The translations under genes and the position numbers were made by a program. From Gyrodactylus bullatarudis (Eukaryota > Platyhelminthes > Monogenea > Gyrodactylidea > Gyrodactylidae), in the NCBI GenBank assembly GCA_012064415.1, contig SSNU01000187.1:72340-136339 (forward strand): a stretch of DNA of 64,000 nucleotides. Direction: 5' to 3'. Positions 37,101 to 48,510 of this stretch are shown here, piece by piece. Numbering within the stretch: position 1 is the first letter of the stretch; every line of letters begins with the position of its first letter. Below the pieces are notes generated by a model, which made no database searches, was not told the origin of the DNA, and saw nothing but the letters and a program-made list of their open reading frames with translations.

Positions 37101-40100
37101 AATTTTTGAACTTGAGCAAATGAGAAAATTAACCCTTCTTGTTTTATATAATTTCAGTTCTAGGTTCAAAATAATTGGATTTTGGCGCCAAATCAAATAT
37201 TTTTCTTCAAATGGTCAAAATAGGCTTCTTTAAAAAAATTTAAATTCTTGCTGAAAAATTAGAGATTTTCGTAAAAAAATCACATCAATTAGCTTTATAT
37301 CATTTCTATAAATTCCCTCGATGATTCCCTGCATTACATACATTACATAGAAAAATATATATTCTTATCATGTTTATTGAACATTTTTTGTGGAGCCTTT
37401 ATATTCTTTTGAAAAGAGATAAAAATCTTTGCGTGTTCAAGATTAAATGTTAACTGAAATACATTACGTACATTACATGAGAGATAAATGACTCTTTAAA
37501 ATAAAATGAATAAATTTTCATTTTTATTGTTGTGTAATATGAAAATGCCATTAATAAAAACATTGATCATCCCGTTTACTACTACTTGTTAATTTATTTA
37601 GATGGAAGGTGTAATTATTTTGGATAATTAATAGTTTTCAGATTTCATGAAATCCTTTTTTGTTATAATCAATTTCAGTATGCTCAATGAGCATTGCTCA
37701 TTTTCTATGTTGGTCCAATTAAAAAAATTTACACAACAATTTATGTAGCTTTTTATGTTCTGAATTTTCAAGACCTTAAAGGGAAACGACGTTTCTTATC
37801 GATTTCAAATAAAATATAATAATGATTCGGTGAAAAATGTCCTTAAATTAGTTTTATAATAAAATTTATTAAAACTAAGCTCAATATTAGAATTCTCAGC
37901 CATGGTCATCCAAACGTTTCGACGGTGATTGCCCTAACACGCCTTCTTCAGTTGTACGACAAGTTCATCAAAAACAAAAACAAAACTATTGATATACTTT
38001 CATGATCTCATACCAAAAAAACCGACAAAACTGATAGGTATGAGATTTTTCAACTTTTTGCAGCCTTAATTTCATTTTGAAGATTATCGAAAACTAAGCA
38101 TTTTTCCCTATAAAACCATACGTTTTCGAGTTTGTTCTAATTTGCAAAATCTCGATTGAAGATGACAATTTTTGAACACGCGCCAAGATTTTTTCAATGA
38201 ATTTCATATATCTTTGTATATCAGAACATGAGAAATTTTCATTTTGATTTTCAAAAATGTGTTTTTCATGGTTAAAACATCAACTTTTGATTAAGGCATT
38301 GATTAGAACATTGTTCGGGGAAAATGAAATTTTTTATTATCCTAATAAATAGTATTTTTTCTATGAACTTGTCGTACAAGTGAAGAAGGCGTGTGAGGGC
38401 AATCACCGTCGAAACGTTTGGATGACCATGGCTGAGAATTCTAATATTGACCTTAGTTTTAATAAATTTTATTATATAAATATAATGAGGTTTTTTGATT
38501 AATTGGCTAAGTTACCCACAGATATAGATAACCTTTCAAAAATGGTTCATACAGATTATAATTTTTCACAAACAAAAAAAACTAGATTTATATTAGAATT
38601 CTCAGCCATTGGACATCCAAACGTTTCGATGACTCTTTTGACCTTTCTGTCAATATCAAATAAATAAAAAGATTTAGCTCGAAGATTTTTGCGCCAAAAT
38701 GGGACACTAAGAATTCTTCAAATTTGAATTTTTTACCAATTTTGTCGAGCACATGTCATCATAGGTCGATATCATATATGATACTATTGTTTAATCTGAT
38801 TGGATAAAACTCATAGGAATGAGATTATAAAATTATTAAAAAAGATAAGAAGGCTTTTGAAGACAATCCCCACCGAAATTTTTGAATGAGCATTCTATTA
38901 TTTCAATAAATTTTATTATAAAACTAATCTTGGATTATTTTTCACTGGATCCGTAAATAGAAGCCTTTATTTATGTCAAAATGTTTCAATTTCTATTCTC
39001 AACATAATGATTATCTAAAATATTATTTGTTATAAATTATTTTTTAATACATTCGAATAATATTTTAGAAATTTATAATAAAATTGAGATTAATTCTCGG
39101 ATGCAATAACAACTTTGTCCCTTTCACCAATAGTGAATAACTACAGGATAAGTGCGTAAAAATAATTTTTATTTTAACTGACCAAAGGCACGCAATAATA
39201 TTATCAATATGAAGAGGGACGTTGATTCACAAAACAAAAAAAGAAATAAAAATAAAAAAATTAATGAAACTAGATTGTTATTTAGTATGAAATTAGGGAT
39301 AATTACAAAAATTAAAAGATAGACCCTCAATAATTATAATTAGAAGGTTTGGTAATAAATCTAGCTGTTTAGGAAACAGATGATAATAGTTTATATCAAG
39401 ATGAGTTATAATAAGATTCTCCTATAGAAATGATCCAGAAGACTCTTAAAAGAGAACGACCATATTCTAAAAATTACAGATTGTGATTACAGTGAATTCT
39501 GTAATAATTCTATATAAAAAATACCAACTTGATAAAAAAATAATCGAACCTCTTCTATAAAGTAGTCATATTAAAATTGTAATTAAAAAGTCCCAGCATC
39601 AACTTTTAATCAAAATTTTTCCAATATTTTTTCAGTCATATGATTGAAACGACCTCATATTTGGGTTCGTTATGCATAAATCTACCATATATCGATAAAA
39701 TTTATACCATTCGATTGAGAATCAACTATTATACATGTTTCCACTATTTGATTTTAGAAAATACGGAAAACATTAGTGACTGTCTAAAATCAATTTTGAG
39801 TTTTATCCGCGAACAATTCCTTTCATAAAAATAATCTGAATTCCAAAACTTACTTGTGAAGGGATTGACTTTGATGTGAAACAACTCTGACTCTCTCGGA
39901 GAGAGTCTCTCCCCTCTTGGTACACAAATCCACCCACCCCCTTTCAAACCTTAGGACTGAATGTTTATGGATAAGATTTTGCCGAGTTAAAAACCGCATA
40001 ACTAGCAGGTGTGAGAAGAGAAGCAATTCTTAATTTTCTCTTTTCGAGAATCTTTTGGTTGTCTATGGTAATCAACCTACCCCTCTGAACTGTTGGAGAC

Positions 40101-42616
40101 AAAAAAGTGCAATAACGTAAGTTGTTGAAGGAAAGGGCTTGAACATAATGTAGAATAGTGTAAACATCACTCTGTATCAAGAGGGGAGAGACTCTCTCCG
40201 AGAGAGTCAGAGTTGTTTCGCATCAAAGTCAATCCCTTCACAAGTAAGCTGTACTTCAATTATTTGTAAGATTTAAAAATATTACTTCTATCAAATGAAG
40301 TGTGTTCTAAAAAATTCTACTAAATGTAAATACTTCTAATGAATGAAAATTCCCTAAAAATCTTCTATTTCTTGTACAAATACAAAGAATAGACCTTCTA
40401 ATTATAATTATTATTGATGATCTTCTACTTTTTGAAAATTTCATCTAGAAACTTCTACTTTATGAAATTATCCGGTGAAATTATGAACTGTTTACCTGTT
40501 GAATAAGACTCCGGTTGTGGTCGCATCATGCCAATAAAGTGTTGCATTAGAATTGTAGTCCTTGGAAGTGAAACTGCACTTGGAGGAAGAATGATGTCGT
40601 GTAATGATCCAAAGTCACAAACTGTCGATGTACTCTTATAACAGGTGTAATGAGCAGTTATGCCACACCATTCACACCGAAGGCCAGTGAAACATTCGAC
40701 TGAGAAGCAATTCTTTTTGCAAACAATGCATTTACTCTGTTGAGGTAAATTTCCTTCACGCCAATGATGTCCATTTCCAGTATTAATAAAGTACGTTTGG
40801 GGATGTTGAATGTAAGTCATTTGTGAGAGACTCATGCTTGAGAGGCTGGCAAAACTCATTGCATTATTAGTGGCTGAATTAGACGAATTGCTTGTTTCTT
40901 GATTTGAGGAAGACCCCAAAGACATTCCAGCTACCCCGATGAAAGCAGTATTGGCCAAGTGACGACCACTTGTCGCAACTGCCTGTGCAATACCTGCACT
41001 GGAGGGAGAATGAGATGGATTTGTGATTCCCGGTTGACTTGAGGGATCTGAGGATGAGGCTAGAGTAGATAGTTCACTGAATGAGGCATTACAGGGCATA
41101 TTTCCCTTGACCGCAGTAGGAGAGGCTGAAGTTGGAAAAAATGTTCTTTTCGGGGAGGATGTTTCAAGAGAATATGATGCTGTTTTGTGTAATCCTTCGA
41201 AAACAGTTGAGGATTTCTGAGAAAATATGAGTTTCAATCAAATGAGAGTTTAGGGAAATTGTGTTATTTATCAAAAAATATGAACCAATGTTGATAAAAA
41301 CATGAATTAAAAATGAAATTGGTTAACTAAATGATGAAAGGCTTACATTTTTACCATTCCCAGAATCGGATAGTTGTGTATTGATTTCTTCACAAGTCTG
41401 CACTTGAGTATTATCCTGGAGAGTCTGGGTGATGCTAAAATCAGATCTCTCCCTGATCATCATAACATTTGATACGGAGCATTGACGACAATCACTTGAC
41501 ACAAAGTCCAAGCATTCATAGTGTGCATAATATTCGCAAACTGTTTAATTAAAGAGATTCTCTTACAAAAATTTCATCAAGGAATAAAAAGTTGAACCTT
41601 AATTGCTGATTTCTTTTTTATATTCATGAGATTAGAATTTTAGTCCAAGGCTTAATACGATCCAATTGATAGATGGTTTAGACTTTTTTATAAATATACA
41701 ATACTGAGTAATGCAATAAAAGAGGCTATGAATTTTTATAAATAGAGAGATGACTTTTTTAGAGAAAGTAAACTTTTTTAGAAACCATTTCTGGAAATAG
41801 TATTTCTACCGAATATCAGATATAATCGAGAATATTTGACTTCAAAATTTCTTTCTTAATATTTGCGTGTTAAGCGAGTAATAATAATTTTTGATTCGAA
41901 ATAGTTTATCTTATTTAATTTACTTTCACAACGGACTGCGGCTAAATCATCAAGACGTTTCCTGCAGACATTACAAAATTTTCTTTTGAAATGCGTAATC
42001 TCTGACCAACAGTGGGCTACAGGATCCTGAAAAAAAAAATTAAAATTTGTAATGAAAGCATTTAGTTCATTTGAGTTAGTTAAATTGAGCTTACTTGTAC
42101 TAGGAAGGGAATAATACATGTACACGGTGAGACAACACTTTTCATACATTTTTCATGAGTGAGGAAATTGCAAACTTGAATAAAAAGGGAAAGAATATTA
42201 ATTATAAATGGAATGAAAATTTTATATATTAAAAATATAATTGGTGGTATAGAACGAATTTATATTTCATTAGTTTAAATAATGGACTTACTTTCACACA
42301 CAACGCCATGAGCATTTATAATGGCCCAAAGCATATCACAGCAATGATAACAGGTTGTTGGTTTATGGATGTTCTTCTTAATGAAGGAATGTCCAAGGTA
42401 TGTCCGACTAACACAAATAATTTGTATTAAATTCGAGTTTAAAACAGTTTGGAGATTGAATAAATCTCATATATAAACATCATTTTGTGGTACATTAAAT
42501 CTTCTTTATAAAATTTACCTTGTTGAATTAGTCTGGAAATCATCTCCAGAACCTTGATCTTCTACCGAAGCTTGATCCATTCCAACCGGACATAAAGCAT
42601 TTTCATCATCGTTCAT
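31132..42616 (-). CDS. DGKQ: Diacylglycerol kinase theta, 1,324 aa, 14 exons
   Basis: Exons: 42616..42519, 42407..42292, 42174..42095, 42026..41924, 41540..41347, 41216..40496, 35216..35118, 35051..34881, 34817..34676, 34601..34496, 34157..33361, 33306..33067, 32322..32001, 31917..31132. All phases match. Domains: C1 at about 39-88, C1 at 103-155, a Ser-rich insert of about 190 residues, C1 at about 347-395 (HHWREGNLP, as in human DGK-theta), two Ras-association-like folds (about 471-610), the catalytic domain with GGDGTVGW (GGDGT at 818-822) and PLGTGND, and the accessory domain ([46 protein letters not shown]). It phosphorylates diacylglycerol to phosphatidic acid at membranes. It is longer than human DGK-theta (942 aa) because of the Ser-rich insert and a 200-residue basic-then-acidic C-terminal tail. 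The stop at 31132 follows a possible donor (CCTG|GTAAGC), so a further 3' exon is not excluded. Confidence 0.92.
32395..32590. repeat. Dispersed repeat in DGK intron 12, also at 35440-35530 and 51310-51410
   Basis: The three places share the block ACAAACCATAGGA.AGACAAA followed by AGATTG.ATGC (inverted here). This copy lies in the 744-nt intron, which also has a G-rich tract at 32780-32790. Confidence 0.55.
34230..34440. repeat. TA-foldback remnant in DGK intron 10
   Basis: GTGGTCAAAAGAGGTCAAAA and the inverse of TGGTCAAAGAGGTTATTTT form the family's inner palindrome. The outer ends are eroded. Confidence 0.5.
35560..35885. repeat. Inverted-repeat element (TAGAGCCTC ends), DGK intron 6
   Basis: Ends TAGAGCCTC and GAGGCTCTA. 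The interior shares ATAATACCTAAAAA, ACTTTATCGCGAATTTAC and TAC.AGTAA blocks with the element at 52858-53272, in the opposite orientation. Confidence 0.65.
36185..36710. repeat. TA-foldback copy in DGK intron 6
   Basis: The right end reads CTCCATATTAACTAGGTATA, the family terminus. Interior motifs include TAAGAGAGTAATCCAAAATAG and AAGATCACAAAAAGACAAGG. A second partial copy lies at about 37150-37305. Confidence 0.6.
37150..37305 (-). repeat. Partial TA-foldback copy
   Basis: Contains the family's TTTTGGCGCCAAATC motif and ends AAATCACATCAATTAGCTTT. Confidence 0.5.
37836..38957. repeat. Large compound inverted repeat (element within related arms)
   Basis: Inner arms (about 37857-37960 and 38365-38478) pair over about 100 bp, sharing CATCCAAACGTTTCGACGG and GAGAATTCTAATATTGA or its variants. 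An outer pair (37836-37880 and 38910-38957) shares AGTTTTATAATAAAATTTAT. A diverged arm fragment with the same GTTTCGA motif lies at 38590-38640. This looks like one family member inserted beside or inside another. Confidence 0.65.
39470..39810 (+). repeat. Dispersed repeat shared with 26390-26850
   Basis: See the 26-kb copy. This copy has an extra insert after the shared TCATATTAAAA block. Confidence 0.6.
39848..40250. mobile_element. MITE-like element with near-identical 77-bp inverted ends
   Basis: Both arms read CTTACTTGTGAAGGGATTGA, then CTTTGATG, ACAACTCTGACTCTCTCGGA and GAGAGTCTCTCCCCTCTTG, with only about three mismatches over 77 bp. The high identity suggests recent activity. The interior of about 250 bp is non-coding. 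It lies in DGK intron 6, 250 bp from exon 6. Confidence 0.75.
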
Positions 42617-43785
42617 TTTTATATCGTCAATAAGTTTTATTTTGAAAATTATTTCATTAGGTATACGATTTTTTAAATGGAATTAATTTAGAAAGCTCAT
42701 CGATAGTTCTTTGAGCTTACTTCAAATGTAACCGCAAATCATCAAGGTTCTATAAAATGATTTCTTGAAACATTTAAAATGTTCTCAAATGCCATTTAGT
42801 ATTATAGGATCATTTAATTAGATAATTCAAACGAAAATTTGACAAAAAACATTTAATTAATTTGTTTAGTTATATCATTTGGTGGATTTACAAATTTGGA
42901 AATTGAATATTGAGAATTTAATATTGAAAATTTTCAATTCAACTGTCATTGATCTTTATTTCGGATAAATTAAGTATTAAAAATATTTTTTGATTAGTTT
43001 TTTTTATCAAATTCATCAATAATCTTCTTGTACAATATAAAACTCTCTAATAGCAATACATTGTTAATTTGAAATCTAATTCAAGCACATCTTTTTACCG
43101 TAATCATATTAAAAATACATGTATTCTTTGCTAAAAGGCATAATTCTGATTAATATATATGATGGAACTTTTATATTATGGAATAACTTTCAATTTTCCT
43201 ACGTACATCTTTACTTCATCTGTAGCTCAAGAGAACTACTTGTTTGATAAGATGAAGATGTAAAACACTATAAGACCCACCAAAACATGAGCATAATATT
43301 CATCAAATGTAGTTTAAAAACAAGATGTGAGCTTCTCTTGAAAAATATTCCCTTATTGAACATTGAATCTACTTGTACCTGTTTAATCAAGTTTATTCAT
43401 AACTTCCAAAATCTTTTTCTCAGTGTATTATTATTCTCAGCTAGTTGATAAGTATTATATGCATTGTATATATTATGCAATTATTGCTGCTTCAACTTCT
43501 CTTTCAGCAATAAAATGTCTAATAAGATTGTTCTTGTCTCAACATGCCTTAATCTCCATTAGACTTTCCAATAACCGTATTCATGATAAAATTAGGTATT
43601 TTTAGATATGTGAAAATATCTCTGATGAATTCTTGAATAAATCTGTTTTTTTTTCAATTGAAACCTACTTTTATAAGCCAAATACAATAGAATGAATCAC
43701 TAAAAAATTCTTCATTTGATAACACAATTTATTCATTGCATTTTTTTGAAAATTTTGAATTTGAATTTACAGAGAGTGCTTTTCA
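42617..43785. other. Intergenic, DGK 5' flank and CTU1 3' flank
   Basis: About 1.2 kb of AT-rich DNA, with the likely DGK promoter on the left side. I see no gene or repeat that I can support. Confidence 0.4.
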
Positions 43786-45012
43786 TCAATCAATTATTTT
43801 TAGTCTTGGTAAACCCTTGTTGAGGCCTTCTAAAAGTGCACAAGCCTGGCAAATTCCGTGACTCGATAAAAATCCACATCTATCACAAAATTTTCTCTGG
43901 GGTAATTTAGTAGTTTGTTTGGCTGCAAAAGTTTCTCCACTAATTATTATATCTATAAAGATTTTCATGAATTAATAAAATTACCAATCAATGAAAGGGG
44001 CTTCATCTTCTCGAGTCTCTTGACTAGTGATCTCACGTGTCCCCGATAAGCATATGGAGCGTATTTGCATTCAGTTGAAAAGTAATCAAGATTCTTTGCA
44101 AATGCATACATGACAATCTCCTTTTCATAAGTGTATTTGAAAGGTTTAAATCTTGGAAGGCTGTTTTCTTCACACTTGAAAAAGGTTCATTAAAAAGCTT
44201 ACTACTATGGTGGCAGAACATCGTTGTAATCTTCCGATATCTCCTCTCAAAACTAATAATTCATTATTAATTCAATTATAAGAGTTATAATCATTGAAAG
44301 GTTAGACAAATTTTGCTATTTTTCTGATTTCTCGTTAAAGAATGAAAAATATAAAAGCTTTCTAAAGTAGATTTAGTTTGACTTTAGGGATTTCAAAGAA
44401 ATTTGATCTTGTATTAGGCTCACTATTCATCAATATTGTTTCAGCAGTATCATCTGCATTATGGCCAGTACAAATTTTATCAACACCAAGTTTATACGCT
44501 CCTCTATCAAGAGCTTGTCTTCGTAAAATACCACAGTATGTACAATTGCTCTTTGTTCCTATTTCATTAACTATTTCATCCATAGTCCAACCATATAAAT
44601 CTTTATAAGATAAGATCTCCAAGGGCAAAGAGTATTGAATCTGATTTCGTTTGACAGTCTAACAAAAATAATTCATTCGAGAAACAAACTTCCAGAGAAT
44701 CATCTCGGTAACCCTGAATTCCTTCATCAATTGACAGAAGAATTAATTCTGCTCCATAATTATACCTCTCGTTCAAGAGTTTAAGAGTATAAGCTAATAC
44801 TGTTGAATCTTTACCACCTGAAGCTCCAATTGCAATTTTATCTCCAGGGTTGATAAGTTTACCTTCTTTTATAGTAAAATGAATCTCTTCTTCAAATACA
44901 GAGAAAAAACATTCTTTACATAAGATATCATCCTTGAAATTATTAAAATTATGTTTACGTTTTTAGGTCTTTTTATAAATGGTTTCAATCCACATTTCGA
45001 GCATTTTTTCAT
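43786..45012 (-). CDS. CTU1: Cytosolic tRNA 2-thiouridylase subunit 1 (CTU1/NCS6)
   Basis: Six exons: 45012..44959, 44932..44690, 44658..44424, 44252..44203, 44174..43985, 43952..43786; 312 aa. Introns are 26, 31, 171, 28 and 32 nt. Visible motifs: an N-terminal zinc pair (C4, C7, C23, C26), the PP-loop SGGKDS (56-61) that binds ATP, the catalytic CTYC (138-141), GHNADD, LRGD, a [11 protein letters not shown] segment, and a C-terminal CDRC..CQAC zinc motif followed by [14 protein letters not shown]. Together with CTU2 and URM1 it adds the 2-thio group to wobble uridine 34 of tRNA-Lys, -Glu and -Gln. All expected motifs are present. The exon 4/5 junction could shift by 3 nt. It is head-to-head with ZNRF (164 bp). 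Confidence 0.95.
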
Positions 45013-45176
45013 TTGTAAATATGTAGAGGACAAACAAATTATGCTTGTTGAAATATCTGAAAGATAGTTTTTAATTAAACAAGACCATTGGCATAATTTT
45101 AAATCATATGTGAAAATTGATTTAGATTTTATTTATTTTAAGTTAAAAAGGATAATATTATTTTATTTATTGAATA
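45013..45176. promoter_or_regulatory. Shared divergent promoter, CTU1 / ZNRF
   Basis: 164 bp between opposing start codons, AT-rich, no recognisable element. Confidence 0.5.
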
Positions 45177-45913
45177 ATGGGGTCTATTCTTAGTGCAGAA
45201 GATTCTGATTATCAATCTGATAACAATACTCCTTCAGGAAGTCAAATAAATCGTCAAATGGTTATAAACAATATCGGATTCAACCATGATAAACGTTATA
45301 ATGAACAAAACATTTCTCAAATATCATATATGAATCAAGAACGCCGACGAGTATTACAGACTATGCACAATAGGCGAAACTTGAATGGCAATGATTTAAT
45401 TCTAACTAATTTCCCATCTCTCTTAGATTCAGATAGAATTTGTTCCATATGCAATAAAAGCGTGTCAGCTGATGACTTAGAGCTTCATTACGTAATGTGC
45501 CTTACGACACCTAGAGTTGGCTTCAATGGTTAGTTTTAAAAATGACATTGAATTTTACACTGATCTTAATTTCTAAATTTAGATGAAATTCTTAGCTCTG
45601 ATCAAGGCGAATGCTCAATATGCATAGAAAACTTGAAGGCTGGAGATAAAGTTGCCCGGCTTCCTTGTCTTTGTATATTCCATAAAGAGTACGTTTTATT
45701 TGAGAGTCTTAAATTGAGATTCTTCAACTTATAGATTTTATAATTTATTATGAGCAATAATACACTATTGTAAATACAGTTATACTAACAGCTAAATGAA
45801 TTATCCCTGAATTAGTTATTAAAAATTTATTATACAAGTGTTTTTTTATTTTCAGATGTATTAAAAAGTGGTATAAAGTGAAGCAAACTTGCCCCGAGCA
45901 TCCAACTTATTAA
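45177..45913 (+). CDS. ZNRF1/2-type RING E3 ubiquitin ligase
   Basis: Three exons (45177..45528, 45583..45688, 45856..45913); 171 aa. Met-Gly-Ser at the start fits N-myristoylation, as in ZNRF1/2, which anchors the ligase to endosomal and lysosomal membranes. A disordered Asn/Ser-rich region is followed by the ZNRF zinc finger (CSICNKSVSADDLELHYVMC) and the C-terminal RING (CSICIENLKAGDKVARLPCL, then FHKECIKKWYKVKQTCPEHP), ending at TY. The finger-RING pair with the CPEHP ending is diagnostic of ZNRF. It is shorter than the human proteins (227-242 aa), the difference being in the N-terminal linker. It is divergent from CTU1 and followed by RPA1 after about 590 bp. Confidence 0.92.
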
Positions 45914-46504
45914 AAAGGTAATTGTCAAGCTGACCTTTTTTGAATTTTTTATAAATTAATTCTTTCGCAGGTTGACAAATGGATATTTTCGAACAACACT
46001 AATTTTTACTGATTTATTACGAGATTTACTACCAGATATTCCTTTATTAAATTTATGGAGAAAACATTTGTTGTTGTAAAATATATAATATTTTCCAGAT
46101 AGAATTCTAGATTCATATATTAATTAAACACTAGATATCTGAGCTTACATAATCATGATAGTAAATAATTTAAAGTAAAATGATATTTGTATGATTAATA
46201 TTGTATTTTAGACTGTTACTATACTAAGGAAAATTTCCTTAGAAAATGACAGTCATTTAATGAAGATATTTGGGAATCTATATGGGAATTTTATTATTCA
46301 GGTTCGAATCTCAATTAATATTGGGAAACTCTTGACTCAAGAATCTAAACTTCAGATTCTTAGCACTGTTGTCAACTTGACTAGTTTTAATTCAAATTTC
46401 TGCTATTTCTTAAATGCATGTTAGTAAAATTAAATTTAAGTTCAAGCTTATTTTAAAAATTTCCGTTATTTTGAATTATTAAAGATTCTTATTATATATC
46501 AACA
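45914..46504. other. ZNRF 3' flank and RPA1 5' flank
   Basis: About 590 bp. A short palindrome AAGGAAAATTTCCTT lies near 46223. GGTTCGAATCTC at about 46300 mimics a tRNA B box, but no A box or cloverleaf accompanies it. Confidence 0.4.
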
Positions 46505-48510
46505 ATGCCCTCAGTTACTTTCGGTTGTATCGATGTAAGTATATAAAATCTAAGAATTTCTTTAGAAAATAGTTAAAGGTGAAAAGGTCATCGATCCAAT
46601 TATAAAAATTCTTGGACACAAAGTCGTAGCTTCTCCAAATGGAAATGCTAATAGATACCGTTTACTTATTGGTGATGATGAAATTACCTATTCCATGTCA
46701 ATGCTGGCAACTCAACTCAATTATCTCATGGAAGATGGGTCAATAACTGTAGGGACTCTGGTAAAAATAAAAAATTATGTTTGCAATGAAATTCCCAATC
46801 AAAACAAGTATTTAAAAAAATCTATTTTCATGTGCTAATGCTTACCTTTGATTCATCTTTTCAGAACACTTATCATATTGGTTGAGATTGAAATTGTCAA
46901 GGCAGATCCAGAACCTATGCAGACATCTGATTCTGATAATGTCAAAGAGAATACACGTCCAAGTACTTCACCCAAGGCTGTTAATAAAACTGCGAATTTG
47001 AATCAATCTATCAATGGTGAACGTACTACAGATATAATTGCCTTGAATCCCTATCAGACTAAATGGGTGATCAAGGGACGTGTTACGCAAAAAGGCAACA
47101 TTCGTACATTTAATAAAAATAAAGCAGGAAAACTATTCAGTTTCACATTGGCTGATGCTTCTGGTGATGTCAAGATAACTGCATTTAATAATGAAGTAGA
47201 CAAATTTTATGAAATGTTTGAAATGGGAAAAGTATACACAATCTCCAAGGGTAATGTCAAGCAAGCCAATCGTCAATTTAATTCGTGCAAATGTGAATAT
47301 GAAGTTACTCTGAACATGGATTCCCTTATCGCTGAATGTGACGATTCAGAGGCACCTCAAGAATCATTTGACTTCATTCCCATAGGAAAGCTTGGAGATA
47401 AAAATCCTAACGAATTTGTTGACATCATTGGTGTTGTTCACGATTTTGAAGAGGTTACCACAATCTTCTCAAAAAATACTCAAAAAGACTTGACCAAAAG
47501 ATCTGTCAGAATTGTCGACGATAGCAACTGCTCAGTCACTCTGACATTATGGGGAGATGAGGCTAAAAATTTTGATGGTGCAAATAATCCCGCTATTCTC
47601 TGCAAAGGTGTAAAAGTAAGTCTCCAGTTTTTATATAGAAATATTGTATTGTTTATCTGTCCCCTTTCTAGGTAAGCGACTTCAATGGACGTTCACTGTC
47701 AACAACTATGCAATCAACAATCATGCTTGATCCTAAAAATATTCCAGATGCAGCCCGCTTACGTGGCTGGTATCAAATGGAAGGCAGCTCTCTTGCTTTT
47801 GATGCTTACAAATCGGAGAATATCGGAGGTGGCTCCTCTCAGTCTAACAAAATCAATACAATTCAAGAAACTCAAGGTCCTGAGGTTGGCAGTGATGATA
47901 AGCCAGTTTACTTTACAATTAAAGCTGAAGCAACATATTTCAAAAAAGAAAATTATCTCTACAAGGGTTGCTCTAGTGAAGGTTGTGGCAAAAAACTCAT
48001 TGAGACAAGTCCTGGTTGCTTCCGTTGTGAAAAATGTGCCAAAGAAGGCTCTGAATTTACTTGGAAGGCCATCTTAAGCATGAAATTGGCTGACTCCACC
48101 GGTCAACTTTGGGCTATTGGATTCAAAGAATCCGTTGAGAAAATTTTATCAGTTGATTTAAATCAGTTGGGTTCATATTTTGCTGAAGACGTAAGTTATT
48201 CTTTTAAATATAATGTATCAATGAAATTCTCACTATTAATTCTTTATTTTAGAATATTTCCAAAACTGATGAATATTTTGAACAAGCCGTGTTCAAACCT
48301 TTTATATTTCGTCTGCGATTAAAAAGGGAAACATATAATGTTAGTTATAAACATCAACAAACTATTTATTGCTTGTCAAAATAACTCATTTATTCTTTTC
48401 AGGACGAATCAAGAATGCGGGCTGCTATTCTTGAAGCCAAACCGATAAACTATGCAGATTACAATAAGACTCTTCTCAATATGATTAAAGAGCTCACTCC
48501 TGACTCGTAA
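46505..48510 (+). CDS. RPA1: Replication protein A large subunit (RPA70)
   Basis: Six exons: 46505..46534, 46566..46807, 46865..47615, 47672..48190, 48253..48339, 48403..48510; 578 aa; introns of 31, 57, 56, 62 and 63 nt. It has an N-terminal OB domain (NRYRLLIGDDEITYSMSMLA), a linker, then the DNA-binding OB folds: A (LNPYQTKWVIKGRVTQKGNI; FSFTLADASGDVKITAFNNE), B (FVDIIGVVHDFEEV; VTLTLWGDEAKNFDG) and C with its zinc ribbon (Cys441, 446, 460, 463; spacing x4, x13, x2, as in human). The C-terminal helix region ends IKELTPDS. It is the main single-stranded-DNA binding subunit in replication and repair. Human RPA1 is 616 aa; the linker is shorter here. AATAAA at 48564-48569. Confidence 0.97.

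Noticed and set aside
37910..38440. CTGAAGAAGG...GTCGAAACG read as a hammerhead
   Set aside because: The CTGAAGA and GAAAC boxes are there, but the sequence between them does not form a stem II next to the core, and no GTC follows a stem III.
46290..46312. GGTTCGAATCTC, a tRNA B-box match
   Set aside because: No A box at the right distance and no cloverleaf can be folded around it.
47685..48077. 130-codon plus-strand frame overlapping RPA1
   Set aside because: A shadow frame within RPA1 exon 4, whose own frame matches the zinc ribbon of RPA70.
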